Shown here piece after piece: positions 61,141-64,000 of a DNA stretch of 64,000 nt. The number at the start of each line of letters is the position of its first letter. Position 1 is the stretch's first letter. Both the position numbers and the translations under genes were made by a program. The notes under the pieces are model-generated. The model was not told where the DNA came from and made no database searches. It was given only the letters and a program-made list of their open reading frames with translations. The stretch covers positions 1,459,694-1,523,693 of the forward strand of contig JANAVB010023997.1 in the NCBI GenBank assembly GCA_029216955.1. Direction: 5' to 3'. The stretch comes from Iris pallida. Its lineage: Eukaryota > Streptophyta > Magnoliopsida > Asparagales > Iridaceae.

Positions 61141-62524
61141 GACCACCCCTCTGCTGCCGGTGCTGGACAAACTGCTGCTGCTGGGTCAGAAGTGGACCCT
61201 GCTGCTAAACTACAGGCACACTAACTGGCACCCTCGGAACAGGTGCCCTCTGAGTTGCTCCAGCGACACGGGGGTTCTTAGGACACTTCCGCATCTGATG
61301 CCCAGCGGCACCGCAAAAGGGGCACAAACCTAGCCTCCTCCTGCAGAACTCAAAGAGGTAACCGGGCTTCTTGCAGTAGTGGCACGGAAGATCATCCTGC
61401 CCCTGACGCTGTTGAACCCTCTTGACAGGTGCCTTGGCCTGCACCTGCTGCTGATGATGCTGGAACAGCTGATGCTAAAGCTGAGGGCGCTTAGCAGCCC
61501 CTGCGCTGCTACTGGACCCGAAAATAACTTACGATCCCTCTTCGGCTTGAAGCCCTACTCTCTCTCCACCTTCCGAGCCTCCGTATAGACCTCTGCATAT
61601 GTCGCATAGAAGGAAGGGATCAGGATCTTGATATCCCATGTCAATCCCTCCCGAAAGCGCTCTGCTCGGATCACTGGATCGCTCACCATGTACTCGACGT
61701 ATCGGCTCAGCCGGCCGAACTCCGTCGCATACTCCTCCACAGTCATACTGCCCTGCTGCAGGTTCTAAAACTGCCATAATAGGCCGATCTTGTCTGTGGA
61801 GGAAAAGAACTTCTCTCTGAACAGGGCTCGAAACTCAGCCCAAGTGTGGCCTTCTCCTGCAAGAGCCGGCTCGTCCCGAAACTATGTCCGGGCAACATCT
61901 AATAACTGTAAGCCAACCGCCTCGACCTTCAGGTCGTCTGCCAGGCGGGAGGCCCTCATCTGACGCTCGATATCCTCGAGCCAGTCATCAGCATATACAA
62001 TGCCCTCGGTCCCTCTGAAATCCCTCGGACCCATCTTCTTGAAAGCCTGGATGTCTCCGGGCTTCTGCTGCTGCCACCTCCCTCTGTGGAGCCCCACGCT
62101 CCACCGTAGCCAGGGCCAACCTATGAGCATCCTCCATGCCCTGGCACATGGCCTCAGTTTGTCTCATCTGTGCCTCGTGCTGGGCCCGCTGGGACTCCAG
62201 CACCTGCTAAAAGAATGCGAGCATCTGTCCCATGTCTGTAGGCAGAGAAGGCAACGGAGGAATAGCTCCCACCACCAACTGAGGAGTCCTCTGCTGAGGA
62301 GGAGGAGGAAGAACGCCCCCGACAGCTCCCGTCGTAGCCCCCGGCACTGTAGAAAGAGCACCCGCAGTGACCCCAGGGACAGTCATCGAGAGCGCTAGAG
62401 GAGTACCCCCCGAGAGCCCCTACTGAAATCCCAACTGCAGGGAAGTTACTAGAGCCTGTCCGCCAGAGGTAGCAGACCTCTCCGTCGTCCCGTGCTCCTT
62501 ACCGGGAGAATGAGTCATAACCAT
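61141..62524 (-). pseudogene. A: gag, decayed
   Basis: Capsid/nucleocapsid gene on the minus strand from ATG 62524 (CAGGATGGT context, like C's gag). A Pro-rich N-terminus with two TAG stops leads to ESQRAQHEAQMRQ and, after a frameshift near 62110, GDIQAFKKMGPRDFRGTEG and YADDWLEDIERQM. Then come TWAEFRALFREKFF, MTVEEYATEFGRLSRYVE and ERFREGLTWDIK. Two more stops interrupt (after DVART and LLWQF). Another shift leads to knuckles CHYCKKPGYLFEFC (His to Tyr) and CPFCGAAGHQMRKC (intact). It is homologous to both C gag copies, so A and C are related lineages. Confidence 0.9.
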
Positions 62525-62754
62525 CCTGGAGACAGATTGAAAGGAAGATATCAATATGGCATAAGAAGGATTATATCAAAGGAGGACAGCTAGAATGCAT
62601 TAAATCAATATCAAAGATGGTAAGCAAGATAAGCAAGGAAAGATCCTACTGTGATTGAGTACTCTTAGCCTACCACCTCCTATATGTAACACAGGCTCGT
62701 AGTCAACACTCTAAGACGAGTGCCGCTACGACATCGCACTAATTGTGACTTCAG
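62525..62754 (-). other. A: leader between primer site and gag
   Basis: About 230 bp of untranslated leader on the minus strand. Parts (the AGTCGCATTAGTGCGATATCG-like segment in C) have weaker counterparts here. No other feature is seen. Confidence 0.5.
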
Positions 62755-62772
62755 GACCTGCATGGGCCACCA
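62755..62772 (-). promoter_or_regulatory. Primer-binding site of A, tRNA-Ile(AAU) type
   Basis: Plus strand GACCTGCATGGGCCACCA, 9 nt from the right LTR start (minus-strand spacer CGTTTTTAG, identical to C interior 2). Confidence 0.85.
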
Positions 62773-62781
62773 CTAAAAACG

Positions 62782-64000
62782 TGTCACGACCTGCACCCGC
62801 TGTAAGGGCACGTGTGCATAACAACGCCCAGCCTACACCGTAAAAATGGTGTGGAACGCTATAGGTTTACTACTCTAACAACAGTTTATATAATATCAAA
62901 AACCTGTCGAGAATATGGTCAACTCCGAACGGAGGACAAGCAATGATAATATATGAGTACTTAATCACAACTCTAAGATGATAAAGTAAAGTACTGAAAG
63001 ATAAAGACAACACGACAATAAAATATAACCTGTCAAGTCCAAACACAAAGAATATACAAGTCCAAGTCCAAAGTCTCTAATACTAGCCAAAATAATAATA
63101 GTCCCAAAAGTAACTGGAGACAAGGCCCAGTACAAAAACCTACTCTATCTACAGGATAGGCGGTATCTCGCCCTGCGGTACTGCACCCTGCGGATCTAGG
63201 GTATCTGCCTCTAAACCTAGTACGTCCGGTGGGCCATAGTAAGTGCAGTAATAGTCCTCCTCTGCATCTGTAATATTTTCAATATATCCGGTCAGGATGG
63301 AACGAGTACATATATCTCATAACAGATCTCAAGATAGAATAAAAGCCATAAGACTGTAAATAGAGCATATATAATGAAATCATGGAGTGTACATATATGT
63401 ATCATGGCATAGTAAGCTGTAGAACTAGAGCTAGAACAGGAAAGTGGAACTGAATCATGGTATGTACACAAATCAGGGTAAGCCATCTATCCAATGTGTG
63501 TGAGTAGCAGTTTCAACTTGTGATCGGCTTGGGCACCTGTAAGTAACTGGCCTGGCTAGTCATAAGTGCGATATATGACTAACACTATTCGGGAATACGA
63601 GATAGATCTGATCATAGGCATACGCTACTACTCCCCCACCCCCAACTGGTAGAATGGATCCAAACAGGACACGTCACTGTACGGAATTCTATGAGAAGGG
63701 AGCAAGTCTTCTCTAGAATTGGTGACCATATATTGCGTAAGAGCTACAAGGGGGCTTGCAAAATACATCCCAAGCTAACAAGGAGTAACACCTCTCGTCG
63801 AGATGCAGGAATACCAATCCGTGAGAACCATGTGTCAGGAACAAGTATATCTACACTAAGTACATGAATCATAACAGTTATTATAAATTGGGAAAAAGTT
63901 ATCAGAGAATGTACTCGCCTGTGATATGATATAATATGTCAACTGGATCCAATGCAGCACCTCGAGGACCTATAGATAACAAGACGTATCAATACTATGT
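62782..64000 (-). repeat. Element A right LTR, truncated by window end
   Basis: Matches 24659-24794 plus 33157 to ~34330 of the left LTR. It shows the sites before insertion of B and of the SINE-like piece. ACAGGCGAGTA (inverted) is at 63912-63922. There is no gene. Confidence 0.95.

Overview
The window looks like intergenic heterochromatin from a flowering plant with a large, repeat-rich nuclear genome. There is no host gene, rRNA or tRNA gene. Essentially every base can be assigned to transposable elements nested in one another. The plant origin follows from a CACTA (En/Spm) transposon with TNP2 and Ptta/En/Spm-type genes, and from Ty3/gypsy LTR retrotransposons with a chromodomain-type pol. 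Species cannot be named from the sequence.

Nesting, read from LTR ends, terminal repeats and target-site duplications (TSDs). (1) Element Z, a minus-oriented LTR retrotransposon, is the oldest layer: left LTR 1-1036 plus 20367-21539, interior 21540-24088, right LTR from 24089. (2) CACTA element X (1037-20363, TSD AAT) sits in Z's left LTR. (3) Element Y (9789-19995, TSD ATTTT), with 3.2-kb LTRs and a non-coding interior, sits in X. (4) Element A (24659 to beyond 64000), a degenerate but once autonomous gypsy element on the minus strand, sits in Z's right LTR. (5) A's left LTR was hit by element B (24795-33151, TSD ATATG; 3.8-kb LTRs and only 751 bp inside), by a SINE-like fragment (33847-33924), and by complex C (35039-55391). 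(6) C has the unusual order LTR-interior-LTR-interior-LTR, with a gag-only gene in each interior. (7) A solo LTR, D (41639-44482, TSD TTGGT), of B's family sits in C's middle LTR.

Coding content. X carries a TNP2-like transposase gene (3276-6901) and a second gene of the Ptta/En/Spm (Transposase_24) type (7250-9273). Both have recognisable exons and introns but are broken by stops and frameshifts. A carries gag, protease, RT, RNase H, integrase and chromodomain in the gypsy order, all inactivated. C carries two related gag pseudogenes and no pol. Y, B and Z carry no recognisable protein.

Functional reading. Y, B, C and A all have a primer-binding site matching the 3' end of plant tRNA-Ile(AAU), set 8-9 nt from the LTR. 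They also share the segment just before the polypurine tract, and Y, A and C share a stretch near the LTR end. A plausible view, not proven, is that non-autonomous families (Y, B, C) were mobilised by an A-like autonomous relative. Z uses the usual initiator-Met site. Everything visible here is defective, and most lesions are C-to-T or G-to-A changes, as expected of methylated, silenced DNA.
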